DNA of 17,358 bases from JBBQZL01 sp038207745 (GCA_038207745.1 JBBQZL010000035.1:1-17358), one strand, 5' to 3'; numbered from the stretch's first letter, positions 1 through 7,758 are shown. Numbers and translations are program-made. The notes: generated by a model from the sequence alone, not told the origin.

Positions 1-719
1 AGCACGTCATCGAGGAGCTGGAAGGCAAGGCCGATCTCCGCGCCGAAGGCTCCAAGCTGCCCCCTGGTGTCACCCGGCCGGGAATCGAGCGGCTGTCCGG
101 CGTCAGATCCGGCCTCATCCGGCTGCCCCCCGCGTCCGCCGAAGCCGAGCAGGCAGGCCGACTCGAACAACCGCGCGGTCTTGAGATGGCATCGCCGGAG
201 GTAGCGCTCCTCGGTGATCGCCAGGTCGTACTCGTCGCTGCGCTGCATCAGCTCTCCCTGGGCAAGCGATATCGAGGCCTCGCTGAGCAGCCGTATGGCC
301 TCCTCGTCACCGGCCTCGGCAAGCAGGGCGAAGGCGCGCGAGAACAACAGGTCCCCGGTGGCCGTCGCCCTCAACCGACCCGACCTGGCCGCAACCGTCG
401 GCCGGCCCCGGCGCAACGGGGCGTGGTCGATCACGTCGTCATGCACCAATGTCGCCATGTGGACCAGCTCGACCGCCGTCGCGCTCCGGATCGCCTCGGC
501 GCCCCCATCGGGACCCGCGCAGAGCAGTACCAGCAGTGGCCTCAGCCGCTTCCCTCCAGCCTCGAGAGTCGAGGACGCATCATCGGAGAGGCGCTCTCCA
601 TAGCCCCGGGAGGCCCTTGAAAGCTCCTTCTCGACCGCGCCGAGGCCAAGCGGCAGCCAGGCGCCGGCGGAGTCGAGCACAACCGTGACCGGAGGCGGCA
701 CGGTCGAGCGTCTGCTCAC
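1..719 (-). CDS. trans-polyprenyl diphosphate synthase (HepT/IspB-like), 3'-truncated by window edge
   Basis: Reading the minus strand from GTG at 719 gives 239 codons running off the window. The family condenses isopentenyl diphosphate units onto an allylic primer to make a polyprenyl diphosphate. Here this is probably the menaquinone side chain, because menG lies directly upstream. Visible motifs are GKRLRP (56-61), the first Asp-rich motif LVHDDVID (91-98; D94, D95, D98), RRGRPT (103-108), GD (122-123), HLKTARLFE (178-186) and the start of the second Asp-rich motif, FQLLDD (233-238). The GTG overlaps the menG stop by three bases (GTGA), which suggests translational coupling and supports this start. 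An unusual Gly/Asp-rich stretch at about 192-220 sits where homologues have a short helical turn. The family call is secure; product chain length cannot be told. A possible partner subunit lies at 3814-4419. Confidence 0.93.
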   Translation of the reverse strand, partial: MSRRSTVPPPVTVVLDSAGAWLPLGLGAVEKELSRASRGYGERLSDDASSTLEAGGKRLRPLLVLLCAGPDGGAEAIRSATAVELVHMATLVHDDVIDHAPLRRGRPTVAARSGRLRATATGDLLFSRAFALLAEAGDEEAIRLLSEASISLAQGELMQRSDEYDLAITEERYLRRCHLKTARLFESACLLGFGGRGGQPDEAGSDAGQPLDSRPGDTRGQLGAFGAEIGLAFQLLDDV

Positions 720-1513
720 CTGCGCTGCCCACCGTGGATCGAGATGATCCCGCCGGCGAGGATCGTGTACGTGATCCGCTCGAACCCGGCGGCGTCCATC
801 TTGGCCGCCAGGCTGTCTGGGAGCGGGAAGCTGCGGACGGACTCCGGCAGATACGCGTATGCCTCGGGATCCCCGGCGAGCCTGCCGATCACCGGGACGA
901 TGCGGTCGAACCAGATTCCGAAGAAGGTCGAGAGCGGACGTCGCTGCGGTTGTGTGATCTCGAGGATAACCAGCCTTCCGCCGGGCTTCAGCACCCTGGC
1001 CATCTCCCTGAGACCCCGGTCGAGGTCGGCAAGATTGCGAACTCCAAAACCGACCGTGACCGCGTCGAAGCGACCCGCGTCATAGGGCAACTCGAGCGCG
1101 TCGGCCCACTCGAAGCGGACCGGAACATCCGGCGTTGCACCGACCTTGGCCCGGGCCCTGTCGAGCATCGGCTCCGAGAAGTCGCAGCCGACCACCGAGC
1201 CGGCCGGCCCGACCCGGCCTGCCAGCTCTAGGCTGAGATCACCGGTTCCGCAGCAGACATCCAGGGCCGCATCGCCGGGCGACAATCCCGCCCGGTCTAC
1301 CGCGCGTCGGCGCCAGGTCCGGTCGAGGCCGACGGTCATCGTCCGGTTCATCACGTCATAGACGGATGCGATCCGGTCGAACATGCGATTGACCTGTCCG
1401 GAGAACTGCTCTGAGCCCCTTGAAGGGCGGGCGTCGACCGGATGGCCGTTCGTCGAAGCTGGGCTGCTCACTGTTCCCGAGAGGTTAGAGAGCCACGCTC
1501 GGTGGCGCGCCAC
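716..1513 (-). CDS. menG: demethylmenaquinone methyltransferase MenG/UbiE
   Basis: This 265-residue SAM-dependent methyltransferase belongs to the UbiE/MenG family, which C-methylates demethylmenaquinone in the last step of menaquinone synthesis. The UbiE signature region starts at MFDRIASVYDVMN (44-56). The SAM-binding motif I reads DVCCGTGDLSLEL (about 85-97), where homologues usually have DVATGTGD. Further on are VGFGVRNL, the MARVLKPGGRLVILE strand-turn motif, and the C-terminal GGIISIHGGQR typical of the family. Family members normally begin close to the MFDRIA block, so the 43-residue Ser/Gly/Arg-rich leader is suspicious. An in-frame GTG at 1471 with GGGA just upstream is an alternative start. 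The gene follows qcrC by 13 bases and overlaps the prenyl synthase start, so it is probably translated from the same mRNA. The pairing with the polyprenyl synthase resembles the menG-hepT order of Bacillus. Confidence 0.95.
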   Translation of the reverse strand: MARHRAWLSNLSGTVSSPASTNGHPVDARPSRGSEQFSGQVNRMFDRIASVYDVMNRTMTVGLDRTWRRRAVDRAGLSPGDAALDVCCGTGDLSLELAGRVGPAGSVVGCDFSEPMLDRARAKVGATPDVPVRFEWADALELPYDAGRFDAVTVGFGVRNLADLDRGLREMARVLKPGGRLVILEITQPQRRPLSTFFGIWFDRIVPVIGRLAGDPEAYAYLPESVRSFPLPDSLAAKMDAAGFERITYTILAGGIISIHGGQRR

Positions 1514-1526
1514 CGGATGAGGCTGG

Positions 1527-2228
1527 TCAGTCCAACGAAGCCAGGAAGTTGGCGAGATCGTTGAGCTTCCTGGGCGAAAGCGCCTTGAACGACGGCATGA
1601 TCCCGGGGCCGATCTGCAGGGAACGGATGATTGCGGCCCTGGGAATCGTGGCGCCGATATGGGTCAGCTCCGGCCCGGGCCCATGGTTGCCGTTCTCACC
1701 GATCTTGTGGCAGGCCAGGCAGCCAGATCCGGCCACAACCAATTTGCCCGCCTCATATTCAGGCGCCACCTTCATATCGATCTGCGTCGGAGGCCCGGAA
1801 ACCGCGCCCATGTAGGTCAGATATGCCATCGCGACGATTGTCAGGCAACCCGCCGCGGTCGCAATCGGACGGCGCTCGGGACGACGCTCCGGGCCGCGGT
1901 CATAGAACGGCAGCATCAGCAGGAGCACCATGCAGATCGTCGGAATCCCAATCGTGGCGATCGGGACCAGCTCCGGCGGCTTGATCACGCGGAGAAGCTC
2001 GAAGAGAAAGTAGAAATACCACTCGGGCCGCGGCACATAGGTGGTCGTGGTCGGGTCGGCCTTCGGACCCTGCTCCACTCCGAGGACCAGGGACATCAGG
2101 ATCACGACCCCGGCGACGACCAGGAACATCGCCGAGTCCTTCAAGATCGCATACGGGAAGAAGGGCTTGCCCTTCTTCTTCATCAGCTCGTAGTCGCGGA
2201 GGTACTCCTCCTTCTCGCGATTGTTCAC
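1527..2228 (-). CDS. qcrC: menaquinol-cytochrome c reductase, subunit IV-like cytochrome b C-terminal part fused to cytochrome c (QcrC)
   Basis: This 233-residue two-domain subunit is built like Bacillus QcrC. The N-terminal half resembles subunit IV of b6f, with membrane segments at about 31-51, 87-107 and 122-142 and the quinol-oxidation (Qo) motif PEWY at 68-71. The C-terminal third is a class I cytochrome c with the heme-binding motif CLACH (170-174). Met211 in GPGIMPSFKALS is the probable second axial ligand. The domain would face outside and pass electrons from the Rieske protein towards a terminal oxidase. The GTG start overlaps the qcrB stop (GTGA), as expected for subunits needed in equal amounts. 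Covalent heme attachment needs a cytochrome c maturation system, which is not in this window. Confidence 0.95.
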   Translation of the reverse strand: MNNREKEEYLRDYELMKKKGKPFFPYAILKDSAMFLVVAGVVILMSLVLGVEQGPKADPTTTTYVPRPEWYFYFLFELLRVIKPPELVPIATIGIPTICMVLLLMLPFYDRGPERRPERRPIATAAGCLTIVAMAYLTYMGAVSGPPTQIDMKVAPEYEAGKLVVAGSGCLACHKIGENGNHGPGPELTHIGATIPRAAIIRSLQIGPGIMPSFKALSPRKLNDLANFLASLD

Positions 2229-3136
2229 GGGGCGCTCCCGTTCTTGCTCGCGGCGCCGTTCTGACTTGCATCGACACCGGCCGAAAGCTCATCGACCGCG
2301 ACCGCGACCTTCGGCTTGGTTGCCTTCAGCCACGGCGGAGCCGTTGTTCCGAGCTTGACCACGAGGTACATGTGGGCGCCGATCAGCGCGACGAGCGCAC
2401 CAGGCACAAGGAGCATGTGGATCGCGTAGAAACGCGAGAGCGTGGTCGGCCCGAACTCCGCCCCGGCTCGGAGAAAATCGCTCAGGTACGGGCCGACAAC
2501 CGGGCCGGTTCCGTTGATGTTGACACCGACGATCGTCGCCCAATAGGAACGCTGGTCGAAGGGGAGCAGATATCCGGTGAAGCCCATGACCATGGTCAGG
2601 ATCAGCAGGATCACGCCGATCACCCAGTTCAACTCACGCGGGTACTTGTACGCCCCGAAGAAGAAGGTCCTCGCCATGTGGATGAAGATCAGGATCACCA
2701 TCACGCTGGCGCCCCACTTGTGCAGGCCCCGGACGAACTCGCCGAGGAATACGTCGTTGGTCAGGTGGGTGATCGACGCATATGCCTGGGTGGCTGACGG
2801 CGTGTAGTACATCGCCAGGAAGACGCCGGTGATCGCCTGGATCACGAAGGCGAACAACGTCGCCGAGCCGAGCGTGTAGAACCAGTTGGTCCCCTTGGGG
2901 ACCTTGCGGTAGAGCATCCCGGTCAGAAAGCCGGTGACGCCAGTGCGCTGGTCGACCCAACCCACAACGTCCAGCGGCACATCCTTCGTCTTTTGGGCCG
3001 CCTTCTTGGTTGGAGTCCTCTGCTCGGGAGGAGATTCCTTGAGATCGTGCGGGGCAGGCTGCGTCCCCTCGCCGGTCTCCCCGACCTTGGCCGGTTTCGC
3101 GAGTGATGCGGGAATGAGCTTGTCGAGTCGACTCAT
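2225..3136 (-). CDS. qcrB: menaquinol-cytochrome c reductase, cytochrome b6-like subunit (QcrB)
   Basis: This is the N-terminal four-helix part of cytochrome b as a separate 303-residue protein. The heme ligands are His139 (LHKWGAS), His153 (FIHMAR), His240 (AIHMLL) and His255 (GAHMYL). The spacings of 14 and 15 residues are those of the b6 type; mitochondrial-type cytochrome b has 14 and 14. The b6-like motif GYLLPFDQRSYWA is at 188-200. The protein oxidises menaquinol and returns electrons across the membrane through two b hemes. A 55-residue hydrophilic, Lys/Pro/Glu-rich leader precedes the first amphipathic helix and is longer than in Bacillus QcrB. A similar polar tail follows about residue 272. 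The start lies 7 bases after the qcrA stop and overlaps qcrC at the other end. No Shine-Dalgarno sequence is obvious, so coupling to qcrA is likely. Confidence 0.96.
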   Translation of the reverse strand: MSRLDKLIPASLAKPAKVGETGEGTQPAPHDLKESPPEQRTPTKKAAQKTKDVPLDVVGWVDQRTGVTGFLTGMLYRKVPKGTNWFYTLGSATLFAFVIQAITGVFLAMYYTPSATQAYASITHLTNDVFLGEFVRGLHKWGASVMVILIFIHMARTFFFGAYKYPRELNWVIGVILLILTMVMGFTGYLLPFDQRSYWATIVGVNINGTGPVVGPYLSDFLRAGAEFGPTTLSRFYAIHMLLVPGALVALIGAHMYLVVKLGTTAPPWLKATKPKVAVAVDELSAGVDASQNGAASKNGSAP

Positions 3137-3143
3137 TCAGGGC

Positions 3144-3821
3144 TCAGTTGGGAGGCGGAAAGGTTGATGGACGCGGGGGATACAGGTATTCCCAGATTCC
3201 TCCGGTGAACTCTCCCGGGTCACGGGCGCGAACCGGTTCGAGACTGGACGTGACGCTGTAGCGGGGGCCGATCTCGACCTGGCCGCCGCGGACCCTGGTC
3301 TGGAATCGGTCGAGCGGGCGAACCGGGGGCCCGCCGATCACCTTGCCCTGAAAGTCGTAGACGCCGCCGTGGCAGGGACAGATGAAGTTGCCGGCAGCCT
3401 CGAAGAAACGGACCGGGCAGCCGAGATGGGCGCAACGTGTGGAGATCGCGAGGTACTGGTCCGGATCCTCATCGAGCTTCGGGTCACCGTTGCGGACGTA
3501 TGCGGTGGTCTTGCCGACGTCGCCGACTCCGCGCGTCTCGGTGAAGACCACGGGACGGTAGGTGACCTTGTCGAAGTCCTTGAGCTTGCCGACCGGCTCC
3601 CAACGCTCCTCGCCCTGCTCGAAGATCGGCGCCAGCGCAAAGCCGATCGTCGGCAGCAGGACGGCGAGTCCCGCGAGTCCGCCGAGACCCTGCCCGGTGA
3701 TCGCGAAGACCTTCCGGCGGGTCAGCGATTCGCCCTCGAAATACCCGGGCGGTTTGGGCTTGGGTCTCTCGATCCCGGAGGGGTTCCCCTCTGCTTTGTT
3801 CTGATCTGTTGGGTCAGCCAT
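3144..3821 (-). CDS. qcrA: Rieske 2Fe-2S protein of the menaquinol-cytochrome c reductase (QcrA)
   Basis: This 225-residue Rieske subunit has both cluster-binding boxes: CAHLGC (Cys130, His132, disulfide Cys135) and CPCHGG (Cys148, disulfide Cys150, His151), followed by GGPPVRPL. A polar N-terminus ends in TRRKVF (34-39), just before one membrane segment at about 42-66. That fits a Tat-dependent signal-anchor, the usual route for folded Rieske proteins. It moves electrons from menaquinol at the Qo site to the cytochrome c domain of QcrC. The single membrane segment differs from the three-segment QcrA of mycobacteria and streptomycetes and agrees with the b6f-like partners. The ATG lies 8 bases inside the end of the upstream HepS-like gene, and qcrB starts 7 bases downstream. 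Confidence 0.96.
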   Translation of the reverse strand: MADPTDQNKAEGNPSGIERPKPKPPGYFEGESLTRRKVFAITGQGLGGLAGLAVLLPTIGFALAPIFEQGEERWEPVGKLKDFDKVTYRPVVFTETRGVGDVGKTTAYVRNGDPKLDEDPDQYLAISTRCAHLGCPVRFFEAAGNFICPCHGGVYDFQGKVIGGPPVRPLDRFQTRVRGGQVEIGPRYSVTSSLEPVRARDPGEFTGGIWEYLYPPRPSTFPPPN

Positions 3822-4419
3822 GTCTGGTCCGGTCCTGAAGGTCCTGAACGGTCCGAGAGTCTATTGCTGTCCGGGACGAGGCGACGGCCAACCCCTGATC
3901 GACGTGGGCGGATTTCTCGCGCGCGACCCGGTCAAGAAGCTCGGATGCAGCCGGATCCGCGCTTCTCACCGCCTCTTTTGCCGCCCGATATCGATCTCCC
4001 GCGCCGTGACCGACCGCGGCGGCGGTGACCCTCCAGAGCGCGTCGATCAATCCCACCCGACCGTCGGCACGGCACTGCGCGGACAACGAGATCAGATCGG
4101 AGATCTCTTCAACGGAGCTGCTGTCGCCGATCGCGGCAAGTCTCTCGATCCCGATCGCGTAGAGGTAGTCGCCGGCCAGCAGGGCAAGGTCCCGGTCGAG
4201 ATCGGCGAGCACCCGCGGCTCTCCGTAATGGAGCAGATAGCCCTCGCGGACAGCCTCGATCACCAGCGCGTACCCGTCCCGGTCTCCGGCGCATCGCGGA
4301 CCCGACGCCGCGATCTGGCCGAGGACCGGCTCGCCGGGTGGATCGATCACATGGTCGGAGATCAGCGAGGAGTCCTCGCGGAGGCGATCGGCCAGATTGG
4401 TCAATGCGTCGGAGGTCAC
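3814..4419 (-). CDS. small isoprenoid-synthase-fold-like protein, candidate HepS-type subunit
   Basis: This 201-residue, largely helical, soluble protein is not one I can assign to a named family with certainty. The segment YLLHYGEPRVL, then LALLAGDYLYAIGIERLAAIGD (about 78-99) and VEEISDLISLSAQCRADG (about 103-120), reads like the AxLAGDxLxxxAxxxLA...VxxIsxxxxxxxxGQ region of trans-prenyl diphosphate synthases. Neither DDxxD catalytic motif is present. This is what one expects of the regulatory subunit (HepS, component I) of two-part heptaprenyl/hexaprenyl diphosphate synthases. The operon also encodes MenG and a catalytic prenyl synthase, matching the hepS-menG-hepT set of Bacillus, with qcrABC placed in between. 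The GTG start overlaps the hemL stop (GTGA), and the 3' end overlaps qcrA by 8 bases. The function is inferred from sequence resemblance plus context; it could instead be an unrelated helical protein. Confidence 0.55.
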   Translation of the reverse strand: MTSDALTNLADRLREDSSLISDHVIDPPGEPVLGQIAASGPRCAGDRDGYALVIEAVREGYLLHYGEPRVLADLDRDLALLAGDYLYAIGIERLAAIGDSSSVEEISDLISLSAQCRADGRVGLIDALWRVTAAAVGHGAGDRYRAAKEAVRSADPAASELLDRVAREKSAHVDQGLAVASSRTAIDSRTVQDLQDRTRHG

Positions 4420-5702
4420 TGGCCCAGCGCCTCCTCGAGCGCCTCGGAAACAGCCGACAGCGTCCGGTCGACGGTCGCCTCGTCGTGGGCGAGCGATACG
4501 AACCAGGCCTCGAACTGGGCCGGCGGAGCGTAGATGCCGCGGTCGAGCAGCGCCCGGCAGAAGGCGGCATGGGCCTCGGTGTCCGACTTCGCCGCATCGG
4601 CGAAGTTCCGCACCGGCCGCTCGTGAAAGAAGAGGGTGACCAGACCCGGTGCGGCGGCAACCTGGAGCGGGCGACCTTCGGCCAGGGCCCGGAAGCCGCC
4701 GGCCAGCCGGTCGGTCAACTCGCCGATCCGGAGGTACGCAGCGTCGTCGAGATGGGCGAGGGTTGCCAGCCCGGCGGCGACCGCGAGCGGGTTGCCCGAC
4801 AACGTCCCCGCCTGGTAGACGTCCCCGGCCGGTGCGATCCGCTCCATGTACTCGCGCGGTCCGCCGAAGGCTGCCGCGGGAAGGCCGCCGCCGATCACCT
4901 TCCCGAAGACGCTGAGGTCGGGAACGACGTCGTAGAGCTCCTGCGCACCGCCGCGGGCGACCCGAAAGCCGGTGATCACCTCGTCGAAGACAAGCAGGGC
5001 ACCCGAGGCATCGGCCTGGTCGCGGAGAAACCCGAGGAACCCCTCCTCAGGCGGGACGAGTCCCATGTTGGCAGCGATCGGCTCGGCCAGGATCGCGGCC
5101 ACCCGATGCTGGGCAAGCGCGCCGGAAACCGCCTCGCGATCGTTCCACGGCACAACGACGGTCCCCGCGGCCTGGGCGGCGGTGACACCGGGGGTGCCGG
5201 GAACGCCGAGTGTCGCGAGCCCGGAGCCGGCCTCCGCGAGCAGCCCGTCGGAGTGCCCGTGGTAGGCGCCGGCGAATTTGAGCAGCACCTCGCGACCGGT
5301 GATCGCCCGCGCCAGCCGGGCGGCACTCATCGCCGCCTCGGTTCCGGAACTGGTCATCCGGATCATCTCGACCGAGGGGACGCGATCGACGACGGCGGTC
5401 GCCAGCTCGACCTCGCCCGCGGTGGCGGCGCCGTAGCTCGTACCCCGTCGAGCGGCGTCGACAACGGCTGCGACGACGTCGGGGTGGGCATGGCCGAGAA
5501 TCAGCGGTCCCCAGGAACAGATCCAATCGATGTAGCGATTGCCGTCGACATCAATCAGCTCACAGCCCTCGCCGCGATCGATGAAGATCGGGTCCCTGCC
5601 GATCTGGCGCATCGCCCGGACCGGTGAGTTGACCCCGCCCGGAAGCACCTGAACGGCCTTCAGGTACAACGCGGCCGAGCTCAAGAGTTCGCGGCCTCCC
5701 AC
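4416..5702 (-). CDS. hemL: glutamate-1-semialdehyde 2,1-aminomutase HemL
   Basis: HemL makes 5-aminolevulinate from glutamate-1-semialdehyde in the C5 pathway of tetrapyrrole synthesis, using pyridoxamine/pyridoxal phosphate. The 428-residue protein has the usual length. It shows PGGVNSPVRA (21-30), SSGTEAAMSAARLAR (118-132), AYHGHSDG (146-153), DEVITGFR with Asp240, and the cofactor lysine Lys268 in SVFGKVIGGGLP. The end EALGQ is immediately followed by a TGA overlapping the next GTG. Two starts are possible. The GTG at 5702 overlaps the upstream gene by 22 bases. A TTG at 5684 forms a TTGA overlap and would remove six residues. Its product feeds HemB, encoded two genes upstream. Confidence 0.97.
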   Translation of the reverse strand: MGGRELLSSAALYLKAVQVLPGGVNSPVRAMRQIGRDPIFIDRGEGCELIDVDGNRYIDWICSWGPLILGHAHPDVVAAVVDAARRGTSYGAATAGEVELATAVVDRVPSVEMIRMTSSGTEAAMSAARLARAITGREVLLKFAGAYHGHSDGLLAEAGSGLATLGVPGTPGVTAAQAAGTVVVPWNDREAVSGALAQHRVAAILAEPIAANMGLVPPEEGFLGFLRDQADASGALLVFDEVITGFRVARGGAQELYDVVPDLSVFGKVIGGGLPAAAFGGPREYMERIAPAGDVYQAGTLSGNPLAVAAGLATLAHLDDAAYLRIGELTDRLAGGFRALAEGRPLQVAAAPGLVTLFFHERPVRNFADAAKSDTEAHAAFCRALLDRGIYAPPAQFEAWFVSLAHDEATVDRTLSAVSEALEEALGQ

Positions 5703-6799
5703 TCCTTGTAGTCGTCGGTGAAGTAGCGCAGCCGGATCTTCTTGTACTCGGTCGACGAGTAGAGCGTGGATCGATCATCAGGACCGATGCCGCACCCTTC
5801 GGCGATCGAGTCGAGAACCGCGTCGCACTCCTCCTTCGAGCGACCGTGGGCCATCGTGAAGACGCTGTAGGGCCAATCCGCGTAGGTCGGGCGCTGGTAG
5901 CAGTGGGATACACCCCTGAAGGCCGCCATACGACCGCCGATCTCGAGGATCTTGTCCTCGGGGACCTTCCAGACGCCCATCCCATTGGCCGAGAATCCGG
6001 CACGTCGGTGGTAGAGGATCGCCGCGACCCGGCGGAGGATCTGTCGCTCCTGCATTCCCCGAAGATGATCGAGGAGGTCGGGCGTTGTGAAGCCGGCTTC
6101 GCCCGCCGCCTCGTCATAGGCGCGATCGACAACCGACATCGGGCCCTGCAGCGCCTTGATCACCGCGACGTCGGTCTCGTCGTACGGCTGCGCGTCCAAC
6201 TCGCGAGGGGGCGACGCATCGACCGATGATGCGAGCTCCTTGGTGCCGCCCTCCATCTCCAGGTTCATGTTGATCTTGAAGAGCGTCAGCGTCGGCAGGG
6301 CGCGCATCGACTCGGCGCCGGTCTTCTCCATCAGGATCTCGAGCGTGCGATCGAGCCCCAGCTTCGAGTCCGGCGGGGTCGCGATCGTAAACCAGAGGTT
6401 GAAGTCATGTGTGCGGAGATAGTTGTGCGAGACGCCGGGATGCGCGTTGATGATCTTGGCGGCCCGCTGGGGATGTTCGGAGTCGACCTTGGCGGCGACA
6501 AGCATCGAGTCATAGCCGAGTGCCCGGGTGTCGAAGATCGGTGTGATCTCGCGGATGATCCGCTTGTCGAGCAGGCGCTGGGTGCGCTTCTTGACGTCGT
6601 CGAGCGACAGCTCCGCCATCTCGGCGATCCTCGCGAATGGCTCGGGGTCGAGGGGGAACTTCGACTGAAGCAGGTTCATCAGGCGCTTGTCCGCCTCGTC
6701 GAGCGGGATCGCGGCGCCGTCCTTGCGCGTCCGGATCTTGGGTTTGGAATCCGGGGAGCCGGGGTCCCGGACTGAAAAGTCGGAGCTCACGTCAGCCAC
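5681..6799 (-). CDS. fused two-domain siroheme decarboxylase, AhbA/AhbB (NirD/NirL) type
   Basis: The 372-residue protein is a tandem of two Lrp/AsnC-like units. Each has a winged-helix part (about 33-88 and 205-258) followed by a ferredoxin-like domain (about 95-182 and 262-362). Automatic annotation would call it an Lrp-family regulator. The second half instead carries marks of siroheme decarboxylases: ILYHRRAGFS (261-270), SHCYQRPTYADWPY (298-311), FTMAHGR and the closing IRLRYF. The first half has the parallel SHNYLRTHDFNLWFT (124-138). AhbA/AhbB convert siroheme to didecarboxysiroheme on the way to heme; NirD/L/G/H do the same for heme d1. Lying between hemB and hemL strongly favours a tetrapyrrole enzyme over a regulator. 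The GTG at 6799 overlaps hemB by 13 bases; a second in-frame GTG at 6790 would give a GTGA overlap. Which half corresponds to AhbA or AhbB is not clear. Confidence 0.85.
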   Translation of the reverse strand: MADVSSDFSVRDPGSPDSKPKIRTRKDGAAIPLDEADKRLMNLLQSKFPLDPEPFARIAEMAELSLDDVKKRTQRLLDKRIIREITPIFDTRALGYDSMLVAAKVDSEHPQRAAKIINAHPGVSHNYLRTHDFNLWFTIATPPDSKLGLDRTLEILMEKTGAESMRALPTLTLFKINMNLEMEGGTKELASSVDASPPRELDAQPYDETDVAVIKALQGPMSVVDRAYDEAAGEAGFTTPDLLDHLRGMQERQILRRVAAILYHRRAGFSANGMGVWKVPEDKILEIGGRMAAFRGVSHCYQRPTYADWPYSVFTMAHGRSKEECDAVLDSIAEGCGIGPDDRSTLYSSTEYKKIRLRYFTDDYKEWEAANS

Positions 6800-7758
6800 T
6801 GGGCTGCCTCCTTGGCGTAGTAGGTAATGATCACATCAGCGCCTGCGCGCCGGATCGAAGTCAGTGTTTCCAGCACGGCGGCCCGCTCATCGAGCCAACC
6901 GTTCTGCGAGGCGGCCTTGAGCGCCGCGTACTCACCGGAAACCTGGAACGCGGCCAACGGTACCCGGAACTCGTCCTTGACCCTGCGGATCACGTCGAGA
7001 TAGGGCGTCGCGGGCTTGACCATCAGCATGTCGGCACCCTCCTCGAGGTCGAGCGCCGACTCGCGCAGCGCCTCGTCGGAGTTGGCCGGATCCATCTGGT
7101 AGCCACGCCGGTCACCAAACTCCGGCGTCGAGTCAGCCGCTTCCCGAAAGGGCCCATAGAAGGCTGATGCGTACTTGGACGAGTAGGCGATGATCGGGAC
7201 CCCCGAGTGGCCCTCCTCGTCGAGCTGATAGCGGATCGCGCCGACTCTGCCATCCATCATGTCGCTCGGTGCGATCGCGTCCGCCCCGGCCTCGGCATGC
7301 GAGACCGCGGTCCTGGCAAGCAGCTCGATCGTGATGTCGTTGTCGACCTTGCCGTCGCGGACAAACCCGCAGTGCCCGTGATCGGTGTACTCGCAGAGGC
7401 AGACATCGGTGATCACGGTCAGATCGGGATGCGCCTCCTTGAGCGCCCGGACCGCGAGCTGGATAACACCCTCGTCATCAAAGGCGCCGGAGGCCGCCTC
7501 ATCCTTGCTCGCCGGGATTCCGAACAGCAGGACCGAGCCGACTCCCGCCTCCAGAAGCTCGCCGGCATCCTTGACCAGCTCCGGGATCGAGAGTCGCTCG
7601 ATGCCGGGCATCGAGGGGATCTGCTCACGGACTGCCTCGCCGGTGACGACGAAACACGGCTGAATCAGACGATCGGCCGAGAGCTCGGTCTCGCGCACCA
7701 TCGCACGGAACGCGGGTGTGCTTCGAAGGCGGCGGAGGCGGGTCTGGGGAAAGTGCAT
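6787..7758 (-). CDS. hemB: delta-aminolevulinic acid dehydratase (porphobilinogen synthase) HemB
   Basis: HemB condenses two 5-aminolevulinate molecules to porphobilinogen. The chosen ATG at 7758 gives 323 residues beginning MHFPQTRLRRLR, the usual start and length of the family. The open frame extends upstream to 8142, but that part is antisense-like sequence inside the permease gene and should be left out. Catalytic lysines are Lys195 (YSSKYASAFYGPFR) and Lys248 (MVKPATPYLD). The CxCx7C set, Cys120, Cys122 and Cys130 (DVCLCEYTDHGHC), marks the zinc-dependent form. The gene begins 20 bases after the permease stop. A TAGACT at 7769-7774, ten bases before the ATG, could be a weak internal promoter; the GGTAGG just before the ATG is a poor ribosome site. 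Confidence 0.97.
   Translation of the reverse strand: MHFPQTRLRRLRSTPAFRAMVRETELSADRLIQPCFVVTGEAVREQIPSMPGIERLSIPELVKDAGELLEAGVGSVLLFGIPASKDEAASGAFDDEGVIQLAVRALKEAHPDLTVITDVCLCEYTDHGHCGFVRDGKVDNDITIELLARTAVSHAEAGADAIAPSDMMDGRVGAIRYQLDEEGHSGVPIIAYSSKYASAFYGPFREAADSTPEFGDRRGYQMDPANSDEALRESALDLEEGADMLMVKPATPYLDVIRRVKDEFRVPLAAFQVSGEYAALKAASQNGWLDERAAVLETLTSIRRAGADVIITYYAKEAAQWLT

Noticed and set aside
4338..5627. Long plus-strand open frame opposite hemL (429 residues)
   Set aside because: Arg/Gly/Asp-rich translation with no motif; a high-GC mirror of hemL, whose catalytic residues are all present on the other strand.
5681..6799. Lrp/AsnC-family transcription regulator
   Set aside because: The winged-helix parts invite this call, but the YHRRAGF and SHCYQRP motifs, the tandem layout and the hemB/hemL neighbours fit siroheme decarboxylase better.
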